A DNA stretch of 64,000 bases from a bacterium (GTDB lineage: Bacteria; Zhuqueibacterota; Zhuqueibacteria; Residuimicrobiales; Residuimicrobiaceae). The stretch spans positions 157,290 through 221,289 of the forward strand of contig JAKQNR010000052.1 of assembly GCA_029565685.1 (NCBI GenBank), given 5' to 3'. Under the pieces are notes generated by a model that saw nothing but the letters and a program-made list of their open reading frames with translations, ran no database searches and had not been told where the DNA came from. The position numbers were made by a program, and so were the translations under genes. Below, in pieces: positions 6,967 through 17,700 of this stretch. Position 1 is the stretch's first letter. Each line of letters opens with the position of its first letter.

Positions 6967-9870
6967 ATGAAAAGAGGTAGAATGAAGCTGCAAGCAAAAG
7001 TGTTAAGCCTGTTTGTCGTTGTCGGGCTTTTGCTGACCGTCAGCGGGCTGCTGGCCGGCACTTCGGGAAAAATTGCCGGCCGCATCATCGACCGAGACAA
7101 CAAAGAAGGCCTGCCAGGCGTGAATGTGCTGCTGGTCGGCACCACCTGGGGCGGGGTGACGGATCCGGACGGCTATTATCAGATCATCAATGTCCCGCCG
7201 GGTACCTACAAGATCGCAGTGTCGATGATCGGCTACACAACGCTGACCGTTGAAGATGTCAAGGTCAACGTGGATCGAACCACTACCCAGAACGTCTCGC
7301 TCAGCTCCAAGACGCTGGAAGGTCAGGAGGTGGTGATCAAGGCGGAGCGCCCGGTGATCGAGAAGGACCGCACCAGCACGGCGTCTTACGTCGATGCAGA
7401 GACTATTCGGGATCTTCCAGTTCAAGAAGTGTCCGAGATCATCCAACTGCAGGCCGGCGTGGTGACCGGCGCCGGCGGCGACTTGCATTTCCGCGGCGGA
7501 CGCTCCCGCGAGGTCGCTTATCTGATCGACGGAGTTTCGGTTTCCAACGCTTTTTCCCAGGGCGGCGGCAGCAACGTGGCTATCGAAAATTCGATCATCA
7601 AAGAACTGCAGGTCATCAGCGGCACCTTTAACGCGGAATACGGTTCGGCCCAATCGGCCATCATCAACGTGGTGACTAAAAACGCCGAGACCGATTATCA
7701 TGGCGAGATACAAGTATTCGGCGGAGACAATGTGAGCAGCCACTCCGATCGTTTTCTCGGCGTCGAAAAGATAGATCCGCTCAACGAGAAGGATGTGCAG
7801 GCCACCTTTTCCGGCCCTGTGCCCAAGTTGAAGAACCTCGGCTTTTTCGCCACCGCCCGCTACAACAACAGCGACGGTCATCTTTTCGGCGAACGCCGTT
7901 ACGCCGCCATCGATGGATGGAAGATCGACGCTTTCCGCCATTGGTTCACCCAACGCTATGCTGATCAGCTCTCCTCCTACGGCCGCATTCCGGTGCCTGA
8001 TTCGCTCAAGACCGGCGACCGGGCGTTGATCCCCATGTCCGAGAGCCAGCAGCTCACTTTTACCGGCAAGCTGACCTATATCCCCAAACCGGCCGTCGGC
8101 ATCACCTATTCGTTGTTCGGTTCCAGGGGCGACAGCCGGGGATATAACAACAGCTGGCGCTACGCCCCCGATGGCCGCACGCAGTATCGCGGTTACAGCC
8201 ATCACCACTTTCTCTCTTTCCGGCACAGCCCCTCTGCTTCTATTTTTTACAACATCCGTGGTTCTTATCAATACAATTACGGACGATCTTGGCTATACGA
8301 AAGCACCAAGGTGGCCGAATTCCCCGGCGATGACGGCTATTTGCCCCTCGGCGCTGCGGACGATCAGACCGGCTTTGTGCAGGGGGACAACCAGTACGGG
8401 CGCAATAAAAATATCCGTAAAGTCTACATGATGAACGGCGATTTAAATTGGCAGATCGATCGCATCAATTTTATCAAATTGGGATTCGAGGCGCGGCAGC
8501 ATGACATCCATTACATGAATCAGCCCATGCTGGAAACCGATCTTTGGAAAAGCTACAAGTACAGCAACGACATCAACGGCAAGGGGCTCGAGTTTAACGA
8601 TTATTGGGCGGCGATGCGCGATTATTGGATGAATTGGAACACCGCCTATGAATCGGACAAGCTCCGTCTCGCCAACGCGACGGACGGCGATTATACGAAT
8701 TATGTGCGCCGGCCGCTGGAATTCGCCGCGTATATTCAGGACAAGATCGAGCTGGGCGAGATCGTGCTCAACGCAGGCGTCCGCCTCGATTATTTCCAGC
8801 CCAACGCCAAAACCCTGGTCGACAAGCGCACCCTCTCCGAGCAGATCGGCGATGCCGCCAATCTCGATCAGGCTGCGGCCAAGAAGCAGCTCTCCCCCCG
8901 TCTGGGTTTTTCGTTTCCTGTTTCCGACCGGGGCGCCTTCCATGTCTCCTACGGCCATTTTTTCCAGATGCCGAGCTTTCAGTATCTGTTTGAACGTCCT
9001 GTGGACGTCAATATGACGCCCCTGCTGCTGGCCGGCGCCAGTGTGGGAGATCCTAATTTAAAGCCGGAGCGCACCATTGCTTACGAAGTGGGATTGCAGC
9101 AGGAGTTGAACGGGCAGTTCGGCGTGGATGTGACCCTTTTCTACAAGGATATTCGCAATCAGCTGGGCCTCGAATCGGTTAAAACCGTGGATGCCGTGGG
9201 CTACTACCGCTACATCAACCGCGACTATGGCAACGTGAAGGGATTAACTGTTTCGCTGGAGAAAATGCGCACCGGTTTGTTCTCCGGATCTCTGGACTAT
9301 ACCTTTCAGTATTCGCGCGGCAGCGCTTCGGACCCCAACTTTCTCCAGGTCATTGAAGTGGCCACGCGCATGAGCGGCGAATCCATCGTGTTCCCGGAGC
9401 GCCAGATTCTGCCTCTGGATTGGGATCAACGCCACACCGTGAACCTGGTGGTGGGTCTCAACAAACCCGGCGACTGGGGGATGACCTGCATTGCTACAGC
9501 AGGCAGCGGCATGCCCTATTCGCCCTCCAGCGTCGAGCAGCTGGCGCTGCCTGACCGCGAATTTAAAAACAGCGCCCGCAAACCGATGCAGTTTAATGTC
9601 GACCTCAAAGCCAACAAGCAGTTCACTTTCGGCAAAATGACCTATTCTCTGTTCTTAAGGGTTTACAACCTGCTGGACCGTATGAATGAAAATTCGGTTT
9701 ACCCGGTGACCGGCCGGGCCACGGAAAACGCCCGTCTGCCCTATGATCAGCTGGTGCAATTGCAGATGCTGCAACAAGGCGGCCAGTTCACCATGGACGA
9801 GTGGGACAATCAACCGTCCTGGTTTTCAGAGCCGCGTCGGGTGCAGTTAGGATTGGCGGTTCGCTTCTAA
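6967..9870 (+). CDS. TonB-dependent outer-membrane receptor with carboxypeptidase-like N-domain
   Basis: Translation from ATG 6967 gives 967 residues. ATG 6982, with AAGAGG just upstream, is an equally good start; the ORF-track start at 6937 is unlikely. A signal peptide is followed by a CarboxypepD_reg-like domain (GKIAGRIIDRDN, GLPGVNVLL, YYQIINVPPGTYKI). Next comes a TonB plug (DLPVQEVSEIIQLQAGVV, RGGRSREVAYLIDGV, FNAEYGSAQSAIINVVTK) and a large beta-barrel ending in aromatic VQLGLAVRF. Such receptors import large ligands with TonB energy. The next gene is not SusD but a large FN3 surface protein, then a PorV-like protein. It is the paralogue of the receptor at 36604-39573 and first gene of locus A. 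Confidence 0.9.
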   Translation: MKRGRMKLQAKVLSLFVVVGLLLTVSGLLAGTSGKIAGRIIDRDNKEGLPGVNVLLVGTTWGGVTDPDGYYQIINVPPGTYKIAVSMIGYTTLTVEDVKVNVDRTTTQNVSLSSKTLEGQEVVIKAERPVIEKDRTSTASYVDAETIRDLPVQEVSEIIQLQAGVVTGAGGDLHFRGGRSREVAYLIDGVSVSNAFSQGGGSNVAIENSIIKELQVISGTFNAEYGSAQSAIINVVTKNAETDYHGEIQVFGGDNVSSHSDRFLGVEKIDPLNEKDVQATFSGPVPKLKNLGFFATARYNNSDGHLFGERRYAAIDGWKIDAFRHWFTQRYADQLSSYGRIPVPDSLKTGDRALIPMSESQQLTFTGKLTYIPKPAVGITYSLFGSRGDSRGYNNSWRYAPDGRTQYRGYSHHHFLSFRHSPSASIFYNIRGSYQYNYGRSWLYESTKVAEFPGDDGYLPLGAADDQTGFVQGDNQYGRNKNIRKVYMMNGDLNWQIDRINFIKLGFEARQHDIHYMNQPMLETDLWKSYKYSNDINGKGLEFNDYWAAMRDYWMNWNTAYESDKLRLANATDGDYTNYVRRPLEFAAYIQDKIELGEIVLNAGVRLDYFQPNAKTLVDKRTLSEQIGDAANLDQAAAKKQLSPRLGFSFPVSDRGAFHVSYGHFFQMPSFQYLFERPVDVNMTPLLLAGASVGDPNLKPERTIAYEVGLQQELNGQFGVDVTLFYKDIRNQLGLESVKTVDAVGYYRYINRDYGNVKGLTVSLEKMRTGLFSGSLDYTFQYSRGSASDPNFLQVIEVATRMSGESIVFPERQILPLDWDQRHTVNLVVGLNKPGDWGMTCIATAGSGMPYSPSSVEQLALPDREFKNSARKPMQFNVDLKANKQFTFGKMTYSLFLRVYNLLDRMNENSVYPVTGRATENARLPYDQLVQLQMLQQGGQFTMDEWDNQPSWFSEPRRVQLGLAVRF

Positions 9871-9928
9871 CCTTTGTCCAAACGGATTCAGTCAGGAAAT
9901 ACAAATAAAGAGACAGGATGCAAACGTG

Positions 9929-12900
9929 ATGACAAATAAAAAAATGAGCGCCATGGCCGGTTTGGGGATTGCTTTAGCCATGGTGTTGTCCCTAGGCCTG
10001 CCGGCCCGGATCTCGGCAGAAGAAGAAGCCATCAAAGCGCTCTACCGCGCTCCTGCCGGCAGCGAACAAACCAGCTATCTAAGTTCCCGCACTATGATGC
10101 CGGCGCTGTTGAAAAGTCAAGCCACGCCGACCGGTCTACAGCGTTTTGTCCGCCTTTCCAAACATGACGGCAACCTCATCGAGACCGGTTGGGTGAATCA
10201 GGGGCAGCTTGCTGATGGGTATGTGGATAATTCCCCGGGCTGGTCCATGATCTGGCCTAAAGGATCAGGAATCTCCTATGGCTTTCTCTTTGGTTTTTTC
10301 GTCGGTGCAGAAGTGAGGGATGCCAAGGGTAATCTCATTCATATCGTTTCCTCGCGATTCCATCGCAGCGGCATCAAGCAGTCGGCCGACAAGAGCCACT
10401 GGTATGACTGGAAGCCATTGCCTCGCTACTTCAACAACCATCATCTCAATTCTACAACCTATGACATCGGCGGCATCAATGAAGACGTGGGCATCGATGG
10501 ATTTCCCAATACACAGGATTTAGGCGAGGGAGATGGCGTGCTGCAGCAGGCGGAAGACTTTAACCGCAACGGCCTGCTGGACCATAGCATGATCAACGTA
10601 TCCGAATGGGGGGCCATGACCAATTTACGCGAGACCTGGCCCACCGATTGGCCGCCGCAGAGCTATGAGGGCGATTCGCGCGCCCTCACCGATACGCTCG
10701 GCATCGGCCCTTGCAGCGGCCGTTGGAACGGCGAATTCGGCTATTACGCCCGCGCGGATCAGGAATCCTACTATGTGATGGACGACCGCGAAATCGATCA
10801 ATTCGCCTATTATCCCTTCAATCTGCCCGGAACCGATACGCCGGACACCCGGCCGTGGCCCAACGGCCGTCGCGGCCTGGGATTGACGGTGCAGGTGCGA
10901 AATTATCAATGGGTGGCTCGGCAGGCGGAAGACATCATGATCTCCCGCTATGACATCATCAACTATGGCAAGGCCATCGCCAAATCCGTCATCGGCATGT
11001 ACAGCGACGTCGATGTCGGCGGCACCTTGCCGATGGATGATTCTGACTTTGACACGATCGACGACATCACTTATGTCTGGGACAAGAGCGGCAAGTCCAG
11101 TCAGGGTTTGCCGACCGGCTATTTCGGTTTTGCCTTTTTGGAGAGCCCGGGCATCAGCGACAACCGCAAGGATGATGATGAGGACGGTTTCGTCGACGAG
11201 AGTCAATGGGACCTGATTGACGATGATGGGGATTGGCGTCGGTGGGAAGACGCCAACGGCAACGGCAAATGGGATACAGAGGACCGGAACTTTAACAGCG
11301 TTTTGGATGAAGGGGAAGACGACAACCAGAACGGCAAACTCGATATGGAAACGGTCTGGGATGACGTGGGCTCCGACGGCATCGGTCCGGAGGATGAAGG
11401 CTATGCCGGCCCGGATCCCAACGGCTCCGAGGCGAACGGCAAGCCGGATCAGGGCGAGCCCAATTTCGGTAAAACCGACAACGACGAGGCGGATCAAATC
11501 GGTCTGACCTCCTGGTATCTCAAGGATGTGGACAACCGCTTGGCCTACGACGAAGAATTTTGGACCGTGGAACTTCAACCCGGCACCTTTGCCATCGATG
11601 AAGAGTACACCCGCGACGTGGCCTTTAGCTACGGCAGCGGCTTTATCCGTCTGGAGCCGGGCAAAGAGGGGCGGCAAAAGTACGCCATCGCCTGTTTGTG
11701 CGGCAACGATCTGCCCGACATCCTGCGCAACAAACGCACCATGCAGCGCATTTACGATTCCGACTATAATTTTTCCAAGCCGCCGCGCCTGCCTGTTCTG
11801 TCCACCATCGTCGGCGATCGCAAGGTGGTGCTGATGTGGGATAACAATTCGGAAAAATCAAAAGACCCCATTTACGGGTCTGACTTTGAGATGTATAAAA
11901 TATACCGCAGTACGGATCCGCAGTTCAGCGACATCAAGACCGTCTCCGACGCCTTTGGCAACCCGCTTCTGTACAAGCCGTTGGCTCAATTCGATCTCAA
12001 AGACGGCCTGACCGGTCCGCACCCCATTCCCATCGGCGGCAATGGTTCGGGCGACGGGCTGGACCTGGGTGTGGCGTATGATATGGGCGAGGACACCGGA
12101 TTGCGCCACTCGTTTGTGGACACCAATCTCACCAACGGCCGGACTTATTATTATGCGGTGGTGTCTGTGGACAAAGGCTATGCCGCTGATTTCTTCAGCC
12201 GCGGCCTGTCCGATCGGCAAAATCTCACGCCCAACAGTCCGACGGAATGCACGGCGGTCATCCAGACCAACATACTGGGCCAGACTGTTTTTGTCGACCG
12301 CAACTGCGCGGTGGTGGTGCCCATGGAAGCGGCGGCCGGCTATATGCCGCCGCAACTGGAATCCGGCGTGGAGCATACCGCCGGCATCGGCACCGGTTCG
12401 ATCCACATTGAAGTGTTGATTCCGGACAGCATCAAACGAAATCACGAGTATCAATTGTCTTTCCGGGACGATGGTTCGATCGAGAAATTCGACAAGACGT
12501 TCAAGACCGGCTTGACGAACGGCGCTATTCTGGTGGATGTAACCAGCGGCGATACGCTGTTGCGCGCTAAAGACAAGTATAAAAGCGATGAATTCGCCGA
12601 AAAACTGTTCCACGGCTTCAAGATGGACATTATGAATCATGATTCCATCAAGACCGACTGGGCGGGATGGGTCAAAGGTGCGAGCAACCTGATCGGCGAT
12701 CCGCGCGGCTATGATTCGCAATGCCGGGCTGTGCCGCGTGATTATGAAGTGCGCGTCTTGTCCATGGGCGCCGATACCTCTTATTCCGCGGTGCCCGGCC
12801 GCGAGATCCGCACCAATTATAAAGTGTACGACATCACAGATCCGGATCACCCCTTTGAAGTGGTCTTTGGTTTGTCGGAAAACGGCGATTCCCTGAAAGG

Positions 12901-13480
12901 GGTGCTGAGCGCCGGCGATCAGATCGCCATCAAGGCCTCTCCGCTCGTGGTCACCGTGGGCGGCGTGGTCAAGTACATCTACACCGAGACCTCCTGGCGC
13001 ATCAACTTTGCGCTGCCGCGCGGTGTGGACAATATTTATCAATTGCTTCCGAAACACGGCGATGTGTTCCGGTTTCTCACTCGAAAGCCTTTTGACCGCC
13101 ACGATGTTTTCACCTTCAAAGTCATCGGCGCTGAAGTGCGCCAGGAACTGGTCAAGAGCGCCATGGAAAACATCTACACCGTGCCGGATCCCTATATCGC
13201 CGCCAGCACGCTGGAAAAGCGTCTGGTCAGCCAGGACGTGGGGCGAGGGGATCGGCGCATCGATTTTGTCAATCTGCCGGCTGAGTGCAAAATTTCCATC
13301 TTTACCAGCGCCGGACGATTGGTACGGGAAATCGAACACCATGGACTGGCAGAACAGGGCCGCGAGAGCTGGGACCTGCGCACCAAAGATGGGCTGGAGG
13401 TGTCCCACGGCGTGTATTTTTACCATGTGGATGCACCCAATGTGGGCAGTAAAATCGGCAAGTTGGCCATCATCAAATAA
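9929..13480 (+). CDS. Large secreted FN3 protein with acidic calcium-type repeats and C-terminal sorting-like module
   Basis: It has 1183 residues from ATG 9929; GTG 9926 is the alternative, and AGG lies about ten bases upstream. A signal peptide ends near LGLPARISAEE. Residues about 415-520 are extremely rich in Asp, Asn and Gly (DDDEDGFVDES, DANGNGKWDTED, DDNQNGKLD), like thrombospondin type 3 or dockerin calcium sites. Residues about 616-750 are an FN3-like domain (KVVLMWDNNSE, YKIYRSTDP, GRTYYYAVVSVD). The end (VPDPYIA, RIDFVNLPAECKISIFTSAG, GVYFYHVDAP) is a second type of C-terminal module. It is the counterpart of 34453-36555, each sitting between a TonB receptor and a PorV-like gene. 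A surface partner of the receptor is likely, in the place SusD holds elsewhere. Confidence 0.75.
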   Translation: MTNKKMSAMAGLGIALAMVLSLGLPARISAEEEAIKALYRAPAGSEQTSYLSSRTMMPALLKSQATPTGLQRFVRLSKHDGNLIETGWVNQGQLADGYVDNSPGWSMIWPKGSGISYGFLFGFFVGAEVRDAKGNLIHIVSSRFHRSGIKQSADKSHWYDWKPLPRYFNNHHLNSTTYDIGGINEDVGIDGFPNTQDLGEGDGVLQQAEDFNRNGLLDHSMINVSEWGAMTNLRETWPTDWPPQSYEGDSRALTDTLGIGPCSGRWNGEFGYYARADQESYYVMDDREIDQFAYYPFNLPGTDTPDTRPWPNGRRGLGLTVQVRNYQWVARQAEDIMISRYDIINYGKAIAKSVIGMYSDVDVGGTLPMDDSDFDTIDDITYVWDKSGKSSQGLPTGYFGFAFLESPGISDNRKDDDEDGFVDESQWDLIDDDGDWRRWEDANGNGKWDTEDRNFNSVLDEGEDDNQNGKLDMETVWDDVGSDGIGPEDEGYAGPDPNGSEANGKPDQGEPNFGKTDNDEADQIGLTSWYLKDVDNRLAYDEEFWTVELQPGTFAIDEEYTRDVAFSYGSGFIRLEPGKEGRQKYAIACLCGNDLPDILRNKRTMQRIYDSDYNFSKPPRLPVLSTIVGDRKVVLMWDNNSEKSKDPIYGSDFEMYKIYRSTDPQFSDIKTVSDAFGNPLLYKPLAQFDLKDGLTGPHPIPIGGNGSGDGLDLGVAYDMGEDTGLRHSFVDTNLTNGRTYYYAVVSVDKGYAADFFSRGLSDRQNLTPNSPTECTAVIQTNILGQTVFVDRNCAVVVPMEAAAGYMPPQLESGVEHTAGIGTGSIHIEVLIPDSIKRNHEYQLSFRDDGSIEKFDKTFKTGLTNGAILVDVTSGDTLLRAKDKYKSDEFAEKLFHGFKMDIMNHDSIKTDWAGWVKGASNLIGDPRGYDSQCRAVPRDYEVRVLSMGADTSYSAVPGREIRTNYKVYDITDPDHPFEVVFGLSENGDSLKGVLSAGDQIAIKASPLVVTVGGVVKYIYTETSWRINFALPRGVDNIYQLLPKHGDVFRFLTRKPFDRHDVFTFKVIGAEVRQELVKSAMENIYTVPDPYIAASTLEKRLVSQDVGRGDRRIDFVNLPAECKISIFTSAGRLVREIEHHGLAEQGRESWDLRTKDGLEVSHGVYFYHVDAPNVGSKIGKLAIIK

Positions 13481-13526
13481 CGGTTCGAATCCGCGGAGCT
13501 TATCCTAGAATAGTGTGGAGTTGATC

Positions 13527-14579
13527 ATGTATAGAAAAGCAATCAATCTGGTCTGGGCTGCGATGTTCGCCGTTACCTTGGCGACGGCGCAGGAGAAGAA
13601 TCAGACCTCTTCCCAGTTTGTCACCGATGTCGCCGGCGTCGGCACCAGCGCCGCCACGTTTCTGGAGATCGGCGCCGGCGCCCGAGCTATGGCCATGGGC
13701 GCCGCCTATGTGGCCCAGGCTACCGATGCGACGGCTCTGTATTGGAATCCAGCCGGCATCGCTTTTATACCCGGGTTTCAGATCGAATTCATGAACTGCC
13801 AGTGGCTGGCGGAAACGCAATACAATTTTTTCGGCCTCGTGGCGCCCATTCCGGCCATCCGTTCCTCAGTGGGAGTGAGCCTGATCAGTCTGGATTACGG
13901 GGAAAACCCGGTGCGAACCGTGGAACGGCCTGAAGGGACCGGCGAGAAATACGGCGCCCGCGATGTCGCCGTCAGCGTCAGCTATGCTATGGCCTTGACC
14001 GACCGTTTTTCTTTCGGCCTCTCTGGAAAATATATCAATCAACGCATCTGGAGCGAAAGCGGTTCTGCAGTGGCCATGGACGTCGGCGTCTACTACAACA
14101 CCATGCTCAAGGGCTTGCGTCTGGGCGCTTCGGTCAGCAATTTCGGTTCCGACATTCAGATGGCCGGCCGCCATCTTACCACCGTGGTGGACCCCGATGA
14201 GGCGGTGCAGAACTTTGACCGTGTGCCGGTCAACTATAAAGTCGGCAGCTATTCACTGCCGCTGCTGTTTCGGGTGGGATTGGCGTACACCCGCAGTTTG
14301 GGCTCTTTGGGCACAATTACCGTGGCCGGCGACGTCAATCACCCCAGCAATACAACCGAGAGCATCAACCTGGGCGCGGAGTACGGGTTCGCCAACATGT
14401 TTTATGTCCGTGCCGGCTATGAAAACCTGTATGAACGGGATCACCAGAACGGCCTCACTTTCGGCGGCGGCGTGGAATATTTCCGCCGCGGCATGATGGG
14501 CTTTCGAGTGGACTATTCCTGGGCTGATTGGGGGATCCTGACCAACACTCAGCGCTTTTCCCTGGGTTTGCTTTTTTAA
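13527..14579 (+). CDS. PorV/UPF0164-like outer-membrane beta-barrel protein
   Basis: ATG 13527 (GGAG six bases upstream) gives 350 residues with signal peptide MYRKAINLVWAAMFAVTLATAQ. The motif LEIGAGARAMAMGAAYVA followed by DATALYWNPAGIA is the hallmark of the PorV/PorQ/UPF0164 family, which is related to FadL-type barrels. The remainder is alternating beta-strands ending in FSLGLLF. In the type IX system PorV is the outer-membrane shuttle that receives cargo by its C-terminal domain. This copy lies between two exported proteins, so a local transport or attachment role is inferred. Paralogue: 33327-34355. The GTG start of the ORF track adds four residues that contain the ribosome site. Confidence 0.85.
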   Translation: MYRKAINLVWAAMFAVTLATAQEKNQTSSQFVTDVAGVGTSAATFLEIGAGARAMAMGAAYVAQATDATALYWNPAGIAFIPGFQIEFMNCQWLAETQYNFFGLVAPIPAIRSSVGVSLISLDYGENPVRTVERPEGTGEKYGARDVAVSVSYAMALTDRFSFGLSGKYINQRIWSESGSAVAMDVGVYYNTMLKGLRLGASVSNFGSDIQMAGRHLTTVVDPDEAVQNFDRVPVNYKVGSYSLPLLFRVGLAYTRSLGSLGTITVAGDVNHPSNTTESINLGAEYGFANMFYVRAGYENLYERDHQNGLTFGGGVEYFRRGMMGFRVDYSWADWGILTNTQRFSLGLLF

Positions 14580-14721
14580 CAAATGACGATGCGCACACTG
14601 CGGGAAATGCATGGCGTCGCTGATTAAAACCGTATTTCACGAAAGGAGGGCCGGGGAATCGTTCAAGGAACTTGTGCGTTGCTATAAATCGTTCGGTTGT
14701 TCACCCTTTCAGGAGGAAGCA

Positions 14722-17700
14722 ATGAAAAGAAGTGCTATCATGCTGGTTGTTTTCATGCTGGCGACCGTTTCATGGCTCTCGGCACAGACGTTTCTGGCGC
14801 CGGCTAGCGAAGTAGAACCCAATAACTTTTTCAAAACCGCGACTCCGATGCCGGAAAATACTCTCATGTTTTCGAGTTTTTCCAGCAACGGGGATGTGGA
14901 CGTCTACACCATGAACATGTCGGTGGACAGCATTTACCACATTTACTCTGATTCCGTAAGCCTGCCGGCCAGCATGCACGTGGAGATCTTTTTCAGCCAG
15001 GATACCACCAAAAACCTGTTTGTCGGCAAACCCGATGGCCGCGCCGGCTGGAGAAATTTCCGCGTCGCCGGCTGGGTGCCCAGGGAATACGGCTCCGGCG
15101 TTTACTATCTACGCGTCACCCATCCCAACTCGATCACCGCCGAGTACAACGGCTCCTACCGAATCCGCTACATCTCTCAGGGTTTGAGCTATTGGGCCGG
15201 GCTGCATGAACCGGACAATACCTTCCAAGAATCCTTCAGCCAGTTCCCGTTGCCCATCGACGGCAGCCGTTTTAACGGCATGTTGTACAACATGGACAGT
15301 TTTCCGCACGGCTGGGACGACCGCGATATTTTCTACATGGTCGGCGAGCAGGGCATGCGCTTATGGGTGGAGACCGAACCGGTCCAGGGCTATCCACACA
15401 CCCGCGATATGGACAGCGCCATCGATATCTGGGACGGCGACGGCAACACCCGCTTTTTACAGAATGACGATAAAGACAATCAGGAAGAGGATTTCGGCGA
15501 GAACAACGTGTTCTCTTTAGCCGTGATGGACAGTTTGCCCTATAGCGGCTTGTATTATGTGACCATGATCACCTGTTATTCTTCATGGTACGATGGAACC
15601 GCCAGCATGACCGATGAGGATCCCTCCACCGGCGGCTATATCGCCTATGCCTGGATGGGTGAACGCTCCAAGGAGCGGGAACCCAACGACGTCTCCGACC
15701 AGGCAACGCCGTTGTGCGAGCCGGTCACCGGTTCGCGAGTGGGCCCGACCAACAACTTTCTCATCAACGCGCAGTTCAGCAGCGATGGGGATGTGGACTG
15801 GTTCGCCTACAATTTGAAAAGCACCAAGATGTATTTTTTCACCACCACTCACAACGGCACCATCGGCGCTAATATAAACCTCGAAGTCTACAATCGCAAG
15901 GACATGACCACCAACCTGGCCAGCAGCCAGGTGAACGGCCGTTATAACAACGGCAACTTCCGTTTCTGCGGTTTCGTTCCTCCGGAAGACGGCGTCTATC
16001 TGTTCAAGCTGACCCCCTCGGCCGGAACGGTCACCGGCGCCTTTACCGGCGAATACCAGCTGCGCATGGGCTGGGCGACGCCGCGCACGACCAACCGCCT
16101 CAACGAACCGGCCAACAATACCCAGAGCGGCGCCGTGGCCGTGGCTTTCGACTCCAGTAAAACCATCGGTTCCATCTATCCGGCCGGCGACGAAGACTGG
16201 TATAAATTCGAAGGCAAGGCCGGCGATATCATCGATGTCGAGCTTTTCAGCGCGCTGGATGTCGAAGGCAAAAAGTGGGCGCGGGATCTGGATACGGTGC
16301 TGGAGCTCTATGATCCGAGCGGCAATAAAATGGAAAACGACGATTATCGTCCAGGTCCGGAGCGTCATCCCGGCAACGTTTTCTCCGCTATCAAGAACTA
16401 TGTGCTGCAGGGCAGCGGCACCGTGTACATCAAAGTGGCTTGCGGCTATACCGATCCGAGTCACAAAGGCAACAACCCGGTCGGTTTGTATCGCATGGTG
16501 GTTTATTCCAGCGCCGCTTCTCCGGCTTTCAAAGAGAAAGAAAAGAACGACGTGGTGGCTATGGCCATGCTGTTGCCCGAAGGCAAAGAGGTGGAAGCCA
16601 CTTTCTCCAGCGCCGGCGATGTCGACTGGTACAAGATGGAACTGCAGGCCGGGCGCATGTACTTTATCAACACCACCAACAGCGAACTGGCTGCCAACAT
16701 CCATGCCGAGTTTTTCGCTGAAGCCGATACGGCCGCCAACGTACTCGATGCAAGTGTGGACGGCCGCTACAACAACAAGAATTTCCGCATCTCGGGATTC
16801 CTGCCGCCGGCCAGCGGCGTCTATTACTTGAAATTGACCTGTCCGACCCCGGGCGCCGGCACCTATGTGCTGCGCATGCGCAGCAGCGACGTGGCGGAAG
16901 TCGGCTCCTTCCATGAACCGGACAATTCCATCGCCGAAGCGGACGCGCTGGGCGACTATCCGGTCGACGGCGTAACGGTCAAGAGCGCTTTCTACAATCC
17001 AGCGGATCCCAAGGGTTACAACGACATCGATATCTATCGATTCAATCTGACCAAGGGACAGGTCTTTGAGGCTAAATTGACGCCGGTGGGCGGACCGACC
17101 TGGCATCGGGACACCGATTCTTACATCTTCCTCACCAACGCCAACGGCGATACGCTGGCCGACAACGATGACGATTCCGGAACCACTCTCTCCAAAGTCG
17201 CCATCGAAGTGCCGGCGGACGGCGTCTACTATGTTCTCGTGGCCGCCTGCTACTCCACTCAGCTGAACGATCCGGCCAATGACAGAAACCCGGGCACCGG
17301 CGATTATCTGCTCACGTTCAGCGGTTCGGTGAGCGAATCGGAACCGAACAACTCTGCCGAGCAGGCGAACCTCATTCCGATTTCCAACAGCAGTCTGGTG
17401 GAAGCCCGATTCGCCCCCAACGATGTTGAGGATTGGTTCAAGGTGAATCTGGAACACGGCCGTTTCTACTATTTCAACTCGGCGGATTCCAAGGTTGCGG
17501 AAAACATCACCCTCGAGGTCTATAAAGAGGCTGACCCGAAAGAAAATATCATCGACAGCAGCCCCATGGGCCGTTACAGCAGCAAGGATTTCCGCCTCAG
17601 CGGCTTCAATCCGCCTGAGACGGGCACCTATTTGCTCAGACTCACCGTGCCCGTCGGCGCCATCAATGACCAAAACATCGGCACCTACAAACTGCACGCC

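Noticed and set aside
11150-11510. Possible simple-sequence or CRISPR-like repeat in the GAC/GGC-rich stretch
   Set aside because: The period is irregular and the reading frame is intact; it encodes the acidic calcium-type region of the FN3 protein.
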